Below, piece by piece: positions 30,951 to 40,090 of a DNA stretch of 64,000 bases (position 1 is the stretch's first letter; every line of letters starts with the position of its first letter). The notes below the pieces were generated by a model, which saw only the letters and a program-made list of their open reading frames with translations, ran no database searches and had not been told where the DNA came from. This stretch comes from an uncultured Chlorobiaceae bacterium (lineage in GTDB: Bacteria > Bacteroidota > Chlorobiia > Chlorobiales > Chlorobiaceae). Location: contig CAITSZ010000045.1 in assembly GCA_903895195.1 (NCBI GenBank), positions 62,001 to 126,000 on the forward strand, written 5' to 3'. The position numbers were made by a program, and so were the translations under genes.

Positions 30951-31706
30951 ATGAGTAATGCCCAGATGAAACGAGTTCTCCTATCACTCTGCATGCTTCT
31001 TCTTTCAGTCAGCGTAAACACTGCAACAGCCGCTTCGAAATTTACCGGCATTATGGCGATGGGAATGAAAATGCCGAACGGTTCTGCTGAAATTACCTAC
31101 TACTTTGGAAACGATGTACAACGCATGGATATGGCCATGCAGATGGATAAAATACCGGAGCCTTTAAAAACATCAGTCATCACAAAAGCTTCCCAGCCCG
31201 ACCAGGCCTATGTCATCAACCACCAGGCTAAAAGCTACACCATTCTCAATCTTACAACTGCGGCTGAACAGGCGATGCTGCTCAATTTCGACAGCAACTA
31301 CAAACTTTCAAAAATCGGTAAACAAACTATTAAAGGTTACAACTGTGAACACATCACTCTGACCAGCAGCACCGAAAAACTTGAGCTCTGGGTCACTCGC
31401 GATCTTGGCAATTTTTCAACATTCAGGATACTTCAGACGCAAAACCCCCGACTCTCGAACACTTCACTTTCAAAAACTCTCAGCAATGCCGGTATTGAAG
31501 GATTTCCTGTAAAAATTGTTCAATATAACGATAACGGCAAGTACGACATGGAGATCATGCAAATCTCTTCAAAAGCACTTTCTCCAACAGTTTTCAATAT
31601 TCCGGATGGCTATCAGAAAGTGACCAACAATCAGAAACCACTCGGAAATAAAGAGAAAGAACACCTGAAAACCTTAATGGAAAAAATGAAAAAGTTCGAA
31701 AAGTAG
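30951..31706 (+). CDS. Exported DUF4412-type protein
   Basis: A 251-residue protein with a clear signal peptide (basic MKR at residues 6-8, hydrophobic run to about 22, cleavage near ATAA). The mature part is a beta-rich domain that resembles DUF4412: repeated Met-rich strands (MAMGMKMPNGS), QAYVINHQAKSYTIL, and GYNCEHITLTS followed by LELWVTRDLG. Such proteins are periplasmic or lipoprotein-localisation-like (LolA-type fold has been suggested for the group). The C-terminus is highly charged (KEKEHLKTLMEKMKKFEK). It precedes proS in the same direction with a 55-base gap. Confidence 0.75.
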   Translation: MSNAQMKRVLLSLCMLLLSVSVNTATAASKFTGIMAMGMKMPNGSAEITYYFGNDVQRMDMAMQMDKIPEPLKTSVITKASQPDQAYVINHQAKSYTILNLTTAAEQAMLLNFDSNYKLSKIGKQTIKGYNCEHITLTSSTEKLELWVTRDLGNFSTFRILQTQNPRLSNTSLSKTLSNAGIEGFPVKIVQYNDNGKYDMEIMQISSKALSPTVFNIPDGYQKVTNNQKPLGNKEKEHLKTLMEKMKKFEK

Positions 31707-31761
31707 GTTGTATATTTTGCCTACCTAATCTTAATTAATAACAGTTATTTACACCAGAATC

Positions 31762-33207
31762 GTGGCAGATAAAATCACATCAAGAAAAGAGGACTATTCC
31801 CAGTGGTATATTGACCTTGTACGTTCCGCAAAACTTGCAGATTATGCCGATGTTCGCGGCTGCATGGTTATACGCCCCAACGGTTATGCGATATGGGAAA
31901 AAATGCAGACTGCCCTTGACCGGATGTTCAAGGAGACCGGGCATGTCAATGCATACTTCCCCCTCTTTATCCCCGAAAGCTTTATAGCTAAGGAAGCCGA
32001 ACACATTGAAGGATTTGCCCCTGAGTGTGCTGTTGTCACACACGGAGGAGGAGAGGAACTTGCTGAAAAACTCTATGTCCGTCCTACCTCTGAAACCATT
32101 ATCTGGTCTTCCTATAAAAAGTGGATCCAGTCCTACCGGGACCTGCCGATTCTGATCAATCAGTGGGCAAATGTGGTTCGCTGGGAGATGCGCACCCGGC
32201 TCTTTTTAAGAACCACAGAGTTTTTATGGCAGGAAGGTCATACCGCCCATGAAACGCCTGAAGAGTCTCAGGAAGAGGTGCTTCGCATGATCAACGTCTA
32301 TAAGACATTTGCTGAAGAGTATATGGCTATGCCGGTGATTATGGGTAGAAAAACCGACAGTGAAAAATTTGCAGGTGCAGTGGAAACCTATTGCATTGAA
32401 GCGATGATGCAGGATACCAAAGCCCTCCAGTCAGGCACATCCCATAATCTCGGGCAGAACTTCGCCAAGGCATTTGACTGTCAATTTCAGACCAAAGAGG
32501 GAAAACTCGACTATGTCTGGGCGACAAGCTGGGGTGTTTCGACTCGATTGATTGGAGCCTTAATCATGGCACATTCGGACGATCGAGGTCTGGTTCTCCC
32601 ACCAAAACTTGCATCACGTCAGGTAGTCATTATCCCGATTCTCAGGGGCGATAAAGCTGCAGTCATTGCCAGGGCAGAAGGAATTGCCGATTCTCTGAAG
32701 CAAAGCGGAATACCTGCTTTTGTTGACAGCAGCGAACAGAACTCACCCGGATGGAAATTTGCAGAGTATGAGCTGCAGGGCATCCCGATCCGCATTGAAC
32801 TTGGACCAAGAGATATCGAGAACAACATCTGTATCGCAGCAAGAAGAGATACACTCGAAAAGACCGAACTGACGCTCGATGAGACTCTACCTGTCAATGT
32901 CCAGGAAATCCTGAACGCCATTCAGCAGAGCATGTTCGACAAGGCACTGCAGTTCCGCAATGAGAACACTTTCGAAGTCCAGAGCTATGAGGAGTTCAAG
33001 AGCGCGGTTGAAAAAGGATTTGTTATCGCCCACTGGGACGGCACAGCAGAAACAGAGGCGAAAATCAAGGAAGAGACAAAAGCAACTATCAGGGTACTGC
33101 CTGAAGAGGCTGACTATATTGCCCGATACGGAATCGATAAACCCGGCACCTGTATCTATTCAGGAAAACCAGCCGCGAGAAAAGCTGTTTTTGCGAAAGC
33201 CTACTGA
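31762..33207 (+). CDS. proS: Prolyl-tRNA synthetase, eukaryote/archaea-like short type
   Basis: Charges tRNAPro. The 481-residue protein lacks the insertion domain that separates motifs 2 and 3 in classic bacterial ProRS and has the C-terminal zinc-like extension region ending RKAVFAKAY, so it is the archaeal/eukaryotic type found in some bacteria. Class II signatures are present: motif 1 around [14 protein letters not shown], motif 2 around [17 protein letters not shown], and motif 3 [19 protein letters not shown]. The substrate loop [10 protein letters not shown] is intact. The start is GTG at 31762. Confidence 0.95.
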   Translation: MADKITSRKEDYSQWYIDLVRSAKLADYADVRGCMVIRPNGYAIWEKMQTALDRMFKETGHVNAYFPLFIPESFIAKEAEHIEGFAPECAVVTHGGGEELAEKLYVRPTSETIIWSSYKKWIQSYRDLPILINQWANVVRWEMRTRLFLRTTEFLWQEGHTAHETPEESQEEVLRMINVYKTFAEEYMAMPVIMGRKTDSEKFAGAVETYCIEAMMQDTKALQSGTSHNLGQNFAKAFDCQFQTKEGKLDYVWATSWGVSTRLIGALIMAHSDDRGLVLPPKLASRQVVIIPILRGDKAAVIARAEGIADSLKQSGIPAFVDSSEQNSPGWKFAEYELQGIPIRIELGPRDIENNICIAARRDTLEKTELTLDETLPVNVQEILNAIQQSMFDKALQFRNENTFEVQSYEEFKSAVEKGFVIAHWDGTAETEAKIKEETKATIRVLPEEADYIARYGIDKPGTCIYSGKPAARKAVFAKAY

Positions 33208-33222
33208 CCCCCCCCTAATAAA

Positions 33223-33257
33223 AAAGCCCCCGTTCTTCATAAAAAAACGGGGGCTTT
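33223..33257. terminator. Bidirectional terminator between proS and peroxiredoxin
   Basis: A perfect 12-bp stem AAAGCCCCCGTT/AACGGGGGCTTT (33223-33234 and 33246-33257) sits between the convergent ends of proS and the peroxiredoxin gene. A flanking A run gives a T run on the minus strand. Confidence 0.92.
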
Positions 33258-33279
33258 GTCACAAAAAAAGAAATCGAGC

Positions 33280-33870
33280 TTAATTTTCCTTGAAAAATTC
33301 TTTCAAGCCAGCATCAGTAGGCTTCATGGTCTTATCGCCCTTGTTCCAGTTTGCAGGGCAAACTTCACCGTACTGCTCGGTAAACTGAAGAGCATCAACA
33401 AGGCGGAGCACTTCATCAACATTGCGACCAAGTGGAAGATCATTGACCACCTGATGGCGGACAACTCCCTCTTTATCTATAAGAAACAAACCCCTCAACG
33501 CAATTCCTGCACCCTCAAGAAGCACATCATAATCAGCTGAAACGGTCTTGTTGATATCAGAAAGAAGCGTGTAGGTAACGCCCTCAATGCCACCGCGATT
33601 TCTCGGAGTGGTGAGCCATGCAAAGTGCGAAAATTTGGAATCGACCGAACACCCAAGCAACTCGACATTCCTTTTACTGAACTCGGCAAGCTTCTCCTGA
33701 AATGCATGCAGTTCTGTAGGGCAGACAAAAGTAAAATCAAGAGGATAAAAAAACAATACAACATACTTGCCCTTAAAATCAGAGAGCTTTACTGAATCAA
33801 CAAACTGCGATCCCTTAACGACTGCTGCCACATCAAAATCCGGTGCCTTCCGGCCAACTAGAACACTCAT
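33280..33870 (-). CDS. Typical 2-Cys peroxiredoxin
   Basis: Reduces hydrogen peroxide and organic peroxides at the expense of thioredoxin. The 196-residue protein has the peroxidatic cysteine C50 in FYPLDFTFVCPTE and the resolving cysteine C171 in GEVCPANWNKG, so it is a typical 2-Cys enzyme of the Prx1/AhpC class. The C-terminal tail is long enough for the hyperoxidation-sensitive type, though no GGLG motif is seen. It is monocistronic and converges on proS. Useful in an anaerobe exposed to traces of oxygen. Confidence 0.95.
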   Translation of the reverse strand: MSVLVGRKAPDFDVAAVVKGSQFVDSVKLSDFKGKYVVLFFYPLDFTFVCPTELHAFQEKLAEFSKRNVELLGCSVDSKFSHFAWLTTPRNRGGIEGVTYTLLSDINKTVSADYDVLLEGAGIALRGLFLIDKEGVVRHQVVNDLPLGRNVDEVLRLVDALQFTEQYGEVCPANWNKGDKTMKPTDAGLKEFFKEN

Positions 33871-33986
33871 TGTACTGTCTCCCTTATAATTATTGTTAAA
33901 AAAAGATCGATATAGGATTAATTTTATCCAATATAAACGAATGGAAGGACTATCACAATAATAAAATCATGAAGGCTCCAAAAGCC

Positions 33987-34571
33987 TTATGTCAAAACTT
34001 TCTTCGCTATCGCGTAGAACTTCTTGCGTTCATCCATGCCATTATAGCCGCCATTGATGGTGATGCTGATAAACTGGACTGGCGAGACATTGATAATGCT
34101 GCCTTTGTATTTTTTCTTCAGGATATCGCCGTCGGCATGGTTTGCAGCATCGTTGAGACCGCGTGTTTTCCAATACTCGCAAGCGCTCCAGACGGCATAT
34201 TCTGGCCGCTCAAGAAGGGATGGCGTATTGATAAAAAGGTCCCTGCTCCCTTTTTTTATACCAAGCTGCAGGTAATTACTTCGGCCTGTGGTCTGAAAAA
34301 TACCCCGTCCTTTGAACTTCACTCCGTCACCAGGCTTAGTGTTTCCTAAATCAGCTCTGCCCTCGTATGCTTTACCTGAGGCGTACTCACACAAGGTCTT
34401 GAAATGATCGGTTTCATGGCAGGCCTGTGCAAGAAAATGAGCGTACTCAGACGCTGTATCGATATCGTAGAGCGGGCAGGTTTTGTTAATCCACTCAACA
34501 AGACCCGGCAATAACGGGGTTGATTTGCCTGCAATAGCTGTGAGGTGTTCGACAGAAATGATATAGGCCAT
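33987..34571 (-). CDS. GH19 chitinase-like lysozyme/endolysin
   Basis: A 194-residue protein of the glycoside hydrolase 19 fold as used in phage endolysins. QACHETDHFKTLCEYA contains the probable catalytic glutamate, and AYEGRADLGNTKPGDGVKFK with GRGIFQTTGRSNYLQLG is the second conserved block. There is no signal peptide, as in holin-dependent lysins. The ATG at 34571 is chosen because AGGGAG lies at the right distance before it and homologues begin there; a 21-codon upstream extension is nonconserved. No holin, spanin or other phage gene surrounds it, so it is a domesticated or stranded phage gene, or a muralytic enzyme with a host role. Confidence 0.82.
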   Translation of the reverse strand: MAYIISVEHLTAIAGKSTPLLPGLVEWINKTCPLYDIDTASEYAHFLAQACHETDHFKTLCEYASGKAYEGRADLGNTKPGDGVKFKGRGIFQTTGRSNYLQLGIKKGSRDLFINTPSLLERPEYAVWSACEYWKTRGLNDAANHADGDILKKKYKGSIINVSPVQFISITINGGYNGMDERKKFYAIAKKVLT

Positions 34572-34765
34572 ATTTTGCTCCCTGGAAAAAGATAGATTTT
34601 CGTTATACCTATAAAAGTCAAGGCAAAATAACAAATAACTTACTTCAAATAAAGCTCACCACACTGTTTTTGATACCTGAACTTTTTGGTATTTACGCCT
34701 CACCGAATTCACTCTTTATGATTATCTTGTTTCAGAGGAGCCTGTTACCACAAGATGTGAACTGT

Positions 34766-36067
34766 ATGCAATCATACTTTGACTTTGAAAAGCATGGCAC
34801 CAGTTATCGGCAGGAAACACTGGCCGGCATAACTACTTTTTTTACCCTTTCATACATCATCATAGTCAATCCGGCCATTCTGGCGGCGGCAGGCATTCCT
34901 AAAGATGCCTCCATGACGGCGACCATTCTCACGTCGATTTTCGGCACCCTCTTGATGGGAGTGTATGCCAAACGCCCTTTCGCCGTTGCGCCCTATATGG
35001 GCGAAAATGCCTTTATTGCCTATACGGTTGTGAACACGCTCGGCTATTCATGGCAGACGGCCATGGCGGCGATATTTATCAGCGGCGTTCTTTTCACCTT
35101 CATTACGCTTGGTGGGCTTCGTCAATGGCTGGCCAAAGCAATTCCCGGAACGCTCAAGCATAGTTTTTCGGTAGGAATCGGGCTTTTTCTCGCTTTTTTA
35201 GGCCTCAATGACATGGGACTTATCTCTTTAGGAGTTCCAGGGGCACCCGTCCAACTTGCCAATATTGCAAAACTCCCGGTTCTCCTTAGCCTTGGCGGAC
35301 TGCTCATAACCGCAGTACTTCTCATCCAGAGGGTTACAGGCGCTATTCTGGCTGGTATGGCCGTAACCACAGCAGCCTTTCTTATGACCGGCCTTGTTCC
35401 GCTTCCTGCAACTGCGTTCAGCATGCCACCGTCTATCGAGCCGATTTTTATGAAAATCAATGTTCAGGGAGCATTGACATGGGGATTTGCCGGTGTCATA
35501 ACCAGTGTGCTGGTGATGGATTTTGTTGATACCATGGGAACTCTTTTTGGTTTGTCATCACGGGCCAATCTGCTCGACGATGAGGATAACCTGCCGGAAA
35601 TAGAAAAACCGATGCTGGTCGATGCGCTTTCAACCATTGCCGCGTCAATCTTCGGAACCACAACAGCAGGCGTCTATATTGAGTCGGCAGCCGGAATTGA
35701 GCAAGGCGGAAAAACAGGATTCACTGCGCTTGTTGTTGCTGCTCTTTTTACTCTCGCCCTGTTTTTTGCTCCGATTCTTACCATTGTTCCACCCTATGCA
35801 TACGGCCCGGCACTGGTTGTTGTGGGCATGTTCATGATGCAGTCGGTAACAAAATTCAATTTCGAGGACTACAGCGAGCTTCTGCCTGCGTTTCTTACTA
35901 TTGCTCTTATGATATTCACTTTTAATATCGGGGTAGGTATCACCGCGGGTTTTATTGCCTATGTTGTTCTGAAACTTTTTACCGGAAGAGTCAGGGAGGT
36001 TCGCTCCGGGATGTGGATACTTGCCGTTCTTTCATGTACCTTCTATCTTTTCTATCCCTATCATTAA
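34766..36067 (+). CDS. NCS2/AzgA-type purine permease
   Basis: An inner-membrane transporter of 433 residues from the chosen start, with about 12-14 hydrophobic segments. AGITTFFTLSYIIIVNPAIL at the N-terminus and PYMGENAFIAYTVV, which carry conserved positions of the AzgA (adenine/guanine/hypoxanthine) branch of NCS2, plus TSVLVMDFVDTMGTLFGLS, identify it. The start at 34766 matches where family members begin (YFDFEKHGT); an in-frame start at 34670 is possible. The adjacent nitrilase begins 12 bases downstream and is probably co-transcribed. Confidence 0.88.
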   Translation: MQSYFDFEKHGTSYRQETLAGITTFFTLSYIIIVNPAILAAAGIPKDASMTATILTSIFGTLLMGVYAKRPFAVAPYMGENAFIAYTVVNTLGYSWQTAMAAIFISGVLFTFITLGGLRQWLAKAIPGTLKHSFSVGIGLFLAFLGLNDMGLISLGVPGAPVQLANIAKLPVLLSLGGLLITAVLLIQRVTGAILAGMAVTTAAFLMTGLVPLPATAFSMPPSIEPIFMKINVQGALTWGFAGVITSVLVMDFVDTMGTLFGLSSRANLLDDEDNLPEIEKPMLVDALSTIAASIFGTTTAGVYIESAAGIEQGGKTGFTALVVAALFTLALFFAPILTIVPPYAYGPALVVVGMFMMQSVTKFNFEDYSELLPAFLTIALMIFTFNIGVGITAGFIAYVVLKLFTGRVREVRSGMWILAVLSCTFYLFYPYH

Positions 36068-36079
36068 AACGAAAAAAGG

Positions 36080-36943
36080 ATGCTGACCTCGAAACTGCGT
36101 ATAGCACAGATCGATTGCACACTTGCCAATTTCGATGAGAATCTGGCACAGCACTGCGCCCTTATTGAAAAAGCTATCAAGGAGGGCGCTGATGCCATCG
36201 CTTTCCCCGAACTCTCCCTGACAGGATACAATGTTCAGGATGCCGCACAGGATATTGCCATGCATATTGAAGATGCCCGGCTTGACCCACTCCGGGAGCT
36301 CAGCCGGAAAATCTGCATTATCTGCGGGGGCATTGAATTGAGCGACGATTACGGGGTCTATAACGCTGCATTCATGTTTGAAGAGGGAATCGGGCGCAGC
36401 ATCCACCGTAAAATCTACCTGCCGACCTACGGTATGTTCGAAGAGCTGCGGTATTTTTCAGCAGGCCAGCAGATCAAGGCGGTGAATTCAAAAAAGCTTG
36501 GTCGTATCGGGGTGGCAATCTGTGAGGATTTCTGGCATGTATCAGTACCCTACCTGCTGGCGCATCAGGGAGCGAAACTGCTTTTTGTGCTTATGTCGAG
36601 CCCTCTGCGCATGTCGCCCGGAGAGGGAAATCCGGCAATTGTAACACAGTGGCAGACTATTGCCACCACCTATGCTTTTTTGTTCAGCAGTTATGTCGCC
36701 TGTGTAAACCGTGTGGGCAATGAAGACAGTTTCACCTACTGGGGCAACTCATCACTTACCGGGCCTGATGGCACTCTTATCTCTGCTGCCCCCCTGTTCA
36801 AGCCGCACACCATGGATGCTGTCCTGAATTTTGGCGACATCAAACGTGCCCGCCTGCACTCTTCCCATTTTCTTGATGAAGATCTACGCCTTATAGGGGC
36901 AGAACTGAACGACATCATCAAACAGCCTGTTAACCGACAATAA
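36080..36943 (+). CDS. Nitrilase-superfamily carbon-nitrogen hydrolase
   Basis: A 287-residue cytoplasmic amidase. The catalytic trio is E44 (AFPELSLTGY), K111 (HRKIYLPTYG) and C148 (VAICEDFW). The FPELSLTGYNxxD, YLPTYGMFEE and CEDFW segments are those of the glutaminase domain of glutamine-dependent NAD synthetase, but the synthetase half is absent and the length fits a stand-alone enzyme. It may be a free amidase or act with a separate NadE. It follows an NCS2 purine permease in the same transcript, so a role in purine or nucleobase nitrogen use is possible. Substrate unknown. Confidence 0.82.
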   Translation: MLTSKLRIAQIDCTLANFDENLAQHCALIEKAIKEGADAIAFPELSLTGYNVQDAAQDIAMHIEDARLDPLRELSRKICIICGGIELSDDYGVYNAAFMFEEGIGRSIHRKIYLPTYGMFEELRYFSAGQQIKAVNSKKLGRIGVAICEDFWHVSVPYLLAHQGAKLLFVLMSSPLRMSPGEGNPAIVTQWQTIATTYAFLFSSYVACVNRVGNEDSFTYWGNSSLTGPDGTLISAAPLFKPHTMDAVLNFGDIKRARLHSSHFLDEDLRLIGAELNDIIKQPVNRQ

Positions 36944-36948
36944 ATAAA

Positions 36949-37545
36949 TCAGATGCCGACTCGAAGCCCCAATAGAAGTGAGCTGCTGGCTGGTGTATAG
37001 GTAATTGCGTTTCCTTCAGTAATTGACGGCATTGCAAAATAACGGTATCGGACATCAATAAGGAGAGTTTTAGTGATTGGTACTGCAACACCGGCACCTA
37101 ACTGAAAGGCTAATTTTTTGACATCTTCTCTAAACCATCTCCCTAAGACATATATATCATTGGTCTGCCAGCCAAGACCAATTCCTGCTGAAAGATATGG
37201 CTGAATGCCTTCCGTAGCGAAATCATAATAGCCGTTGGCAAGAAAAGAGGCTATATGAACATTGCTGTTAGTCACACCTTTAACGTCTATATCTCTCGGG
37301 TGATAAGCAACTTCTCCTTCAAGTCTGAAATTATCAAACCTGGAGCCAAGTGCTCCCTGAATATTAGTACCTGTTTTGAAGGGTTGTTTTGCTATTGTGT
37401 TACCATTGGAATCCTTGATGTTTAGATCACTTGACAGTGTCCATCCAACATCGCCGCTTATATAAACAGGATCTGCATGAGCGGGAGCTTGCAACATGAC
37501 CAACGTCAGAACAACGGCCGTAAGAATTGAAAGATGTTTTTTCAT
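36949..37545 (-). CDS. Small outer-membrane beta-barrel protein
   Basis: A 198-residue protein with a signal peptide (MKKHLSILTAVVLTLVMLQA, cleavage near AHA) and an alternating beta pattern with 8 or so amphipathic strands, ending in an aromatic-poor but hydrophobic strand (SSLLLGLRVGI). GYYDFATEGIQPYLSAGIGLGW and LLIDVRYRYFAMPS are typical of OmpA/OprF-like 8-strand barrels without the peptidoglycan-binding domain. Function is unknown. It converges on the nitrilase gene with only 5 bases between stops. Confidence 0.82.
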   Translation of the reverse strand: MKKHLSILTAVVLTLVMLQAPAHADPVYISGDVGWTLSSDLNIKDSNGNTIAKQPFKTGTNIQGALGSRFDNFRLEGEVAYHPRDIDVKGVTNSNVHIASFLANGYYDFATEGIQPYLSAGIGLGWQTNDIYVLGRWFREDVKKLAFQLGAGVAVPITKTLLIDVRYRYFAMPSITEGNAITYTPASSSLLLGLRVGI

Positions 37546-37690
37546 TTTTCAATTTGTTTACTGGTGGCTGAGAACAATTATACTGGTATAACACTCGTAA
37601 TCAATATACACTTTAAGTATAAATAAAAATTACCTCACATATAATATGAGGCAATAACAGATATATATGCAGTACTTTGCTGTGCAGGTG

Positions 37691-38578
37691 CTAATCCATG
37701 GCCGGTTCTTGCTCCATCGAAAAGCCAGGAGGAGTAAGGCTCGTTCTGTATGCTTCGGGCAGAAGCTTCATTGCAGCTAACGCCTGATCCTCACGCTCAA
37801 ACAGCCCGAAAACAGCAGACCCGCTGCCGGACAGAGAGGCAAAAATTGACCCGGCTTCAAGGAGTGTTGACTTGACACGCCGCACTGCAGGAAAGTGATC
37901 GAAAACAGCCGGCTCAAAGTCATTTTCAAAAACAGGTAATAGTTCTTTTTGTCCGGAAAGACAAAGCGCTGAGACGCTTGCTTTCAGATCAGGAAGCTGA
38001 CGGTCAAAATGGGGGTAAAAATTCTTGTACGCCCACACTGTTGAGATGTGTTCTTCAGGAAAAACTGTGACTACATGATATGGGAGGGTAATACCAAGAT
38101 CGTCAAGATCATCGCCTATACCTCTGGCATAAGCGAGCCCCTTGATTTCAAGAAAATAGGGAACATCTGCACCAAGAGTCACCGCAATGGCATGCAGATC
38201 GGATGAAGATGCATGGATCTGCCAGAGATCGTTGAGTACCCTGAGCACCGTGGCCGCATCACTGCTTCCGCCGCCAAGTCCTGCACCAAATGGAACCTGT
38301 TTATGGAGCTTCATAGTCACCCCCCGACTGGTTCCGGCAAACTGCTGCAGAGCTTTAGCAGCTCTGATACAGAGATTGTTGTCGTCAACTGGAAGGGTTA
38401 CATTGGAACAGCTCATCGAAATAACTTCGGATTCAGAAAATTCGATAGCATCATACCAGTTGATTGGAGCAAAAATTGTCTCAAGAGTATGGTACCCATC
38501 GTCCCGCTTGCCGGTGATAAGCAGTCCGAGATTGATCTTTGCAAAGGATTTAACGGTCAAAGAAGGCATAGAATGCAT
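37691..38578 (-). CDS. ispE: 4-diphosphocytidyl-2-C-methyl-D-erythritol kinase
   Basis: Fourth step of the MEP pathway that supplies isoprenoids for carotenoids, chlorophyll phytyl/farnesyl tails and menaquinone. 295 residues of the GHMP kinase fold: FAKINLGLLITGKRDDGYH at the N-terminus, ATP motif VPFGAGLGGGSSDAATV, and SLSGSGSAVFGLFE at the C-terminus. The true start may be the Met three codons in (MPSLTVK). It is monocistronic. Confidence 0.95.
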   Translation of the reverse strand: MHSMPSLTVKSFAKINLGLLITGKRDDGYHTLETIFAPINWYDAIEFSESEVISMSCSNVTLPVDDNNLCIRAAKALQQFAGTSRGVTMKLHKQVPFGAGLGGGSSDAATVLRVLNDLWQIHASSSDLHAIAVTLGADVPYFLEIKGLAYARGIGDDLDDLGITLPYHVVTVFPEEHISTVWAYKNFYPHFDRQLPDLKASVSALCLSGQKELLPVFENDFEPAVFDHFPAVRRVKSTLLEAGSIFASLSGSGSAVFGLFEREDQALAAMKLLPEAYRTSLTPPGFSMEQEPAMD

Positions 38579-38768
38579 TAAATTTTATGAAGAAAATTCA
38601 GCTTGTTCGTAAATGAAACAGTAACCAAATGCGTAAACCCCTACCGCCGGCATAGGTCATAACCGATAAAACAAAAACTTGAAATCAAGAGTGGAAGATA
38701 CGACTTTACGTCTGATTTTCAGGGAGGGACTCTCTAAGACTTATTCAAGCATATTTGCTCTAAAAAAA

Positions 38769-38825
38769 AAGAGGCATCTCTTCTCACCGGGGAAAAAATT
38801 TCCATGGATTGAAAACATGCCTCTT
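38769..38825. repeat. Nested inverted repeat, possible small RNA or terminator
   Basis: Outer arms AAGAGGCAT/ATGCCTCTT are perfect over 9 bp; an inner GGAAA...TTTCC pair (about 38791-38803) can form within the loop. An A-rich stretch precedes it (38761-38770), so on the minus strand the stem is followed by T; it could be a terminator reading from the right, or a small structured RNA. Confidence 0.45.
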
Positions 38826-39145
38826 CCACACAACACACACACACACAAAAAAACCTGAAGAAAACCCAGTTAGAATGTTTCCTGAACAAACCAAAATAAA
38901 CAGCTTTTGGGCAGTACGATGTTCGATTATTATTTTAACACTTCAAAGCTTAAGTGAGAATTAATTAAAACTTAAAAAATGATTAAAAATACTCATTAGC
39001 ACCGCGATACAACAATCACCTCCGACAAAGTGTTTAGCTCTCAATCAGCAAGCAACTCATTATTATGAAAAACTCAACGGACAATAGTGACGGAAGTCTT
39101 AAAAGCATATCTTACTTTGAGATTGGCTTCTTTTATTAGAGCAGT

Positions 39146-39162
39146 TTGGCTCAACTTGAGCG
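39146..39162 (+). promoter_or_regulatory. Weak sigma-54-like promoter before the SPOR gene
   Basis: TTTGGCTCAACTTGAGC has GG (39148-39149) and GC (39160-39161) with the required 10-base spacing, and would start transcription about 20 bases before the ATG at 39196. The -12 element lacks the usual TT, so it is a weak match. It gains weight only because a sigma-54 activator gene follows. Confidence 0.25.
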
Positions 39163-39195
39163 TAAACTGAGAAAATTAACTTGCACCGCAATCCT

Positions 39196-40053
39196 ATGTT
39201 TTCTGACAGAACGATCTACCTTATACGCATAAAAAGCGCACTGCTCTGCACTGTGCTTTTTATCGGCCTATCGGGCCATATAGAACTGCATGCGGCCGAA
39301 GAACACTCCTATGCTCAGAAGATACAACAGGCTGTCGCTGACGATAAGGTATATCTGCTGGAAAGTTTCCGGCAAAAAGTGACCATTCCTTCTGAAAAAA
39401 CATTTCTGGAAGCTCTGTTTTGTGAAGACGGCCCACAGGCAGTTATGCTTTTCCAGAAACAGTTGAGGGAATATCCTGATCCGGCGCTCGATAAGCTCAG
39501 CACGTCAAGAATAGCGGCCTACAACCTTGCTCTTAAGGGTACGTCCCCCATAGAGAAGAGTTCCATTCCGTTATCTTCAACGAAAACTCAACCGATTGCT
39601 ATCAAGGCGGACACATCACAACAGGCCATCAAACCTCAATTGAATGCCGCTTTGCCGTCAGTTCAACTGCGAACACCTGTTGCAACTGATGATTCGACGA
39701 AACTTCCGGCCAAACCGCGCCAGAATTCAGCGCTTCCTTCCGCGTTGAAAGATGACTCAACAAAGCATTCCACAAAACCGCAAACGACTGCTCCTGTTGC
39801 TCTAAAGGCAGCAGCGAAAGAGAAGAACGTTATTGCCGGACCAAACACATCAACGCTGCAGTTTGGAAGTTTTGAAAGCCACCAGAATGCGGAAGCTCTT
39901 GCTGGAAAAATTTCTCAATATGCCTCTGTAGAGATTGTCCAAAAAGGCCAGATGTATAAAGTGCTGCTTAAAACACACTATACGTCAAAAGAAGAGGCTG
40001 CAGCTGCAGCAAAAAAACTGCCGGTCAAGGCAATTGTAGTTCCATCCATATAA
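39196..40053 (+). CDS. SPOR-domain exported protein
   Basis: A 285-residue protein with an N-terminal hydrophobic segment (residues about 8-25, IKSALLCTVLFIGLSGH) as signal or anchor, a helical part, a Pro/Ala/Thr/Lys-rich linker with near-repeats (KPRQNSALPSALKDDSTKH resembling KPQLNAALPSVQLR), and a C-terminal SPOR domain of about 70 residues (STLQFGSFESHQNAEALA to KAIVVPSI). SPOR domains bind denuded peptidoglycan at the division septum. A TTG at 39181 could add five residues. The sigma-54 activator starts 37 bases downstream, so both are probably one transcript. Confidence 0.85.
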   Translation: MFSDRTIYLIRIKSALLCTVLFIGLSGHIELHAAEEHSYAQKIQQAVADDKVYLLESFRQKVTIPSEKTFLEALFCEDGPQAVMLFQKQLREYPDPALDKLSTSRIAAYNLALKGTSPIEKSSIPLSSTKTQPIAIKADTSQQAIKPQLNAALPSVQLRTPVATDDSTKLPAKPRQNSALPSALKDDSTKHSTKPQTTAPVALKAAAKEKNVIAGPNTSTLQFGSFESHQNAEALAGKISQYASVEIVQKGQMYKVLLKTHYTSKEEAAAAAKKLPVKAIVVPSI

Positions 40054-40090
40054 CTGCTGCCATCTTTGAAATGTAAGGCAGAAAAAGACG

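Larger units (their letters stand above)
38579..39195. other. 617-base intergenic region with a structured element and CA repeat
   Basis: The longest gene-free stretch in the window. It contains a 9-bp inverted repeat AAGAGGCAT/ATGCCTCTT (38769-38777 and 38817-38825) enclosing a smaller GGAAA/TTTCC hairpin, directly followed by a (CA)n tract with an A run (about 38827-38855). AT-rich sequence continues to the SPOR gene. No open frame or known RNA was recognised. Confidence 0.7.
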
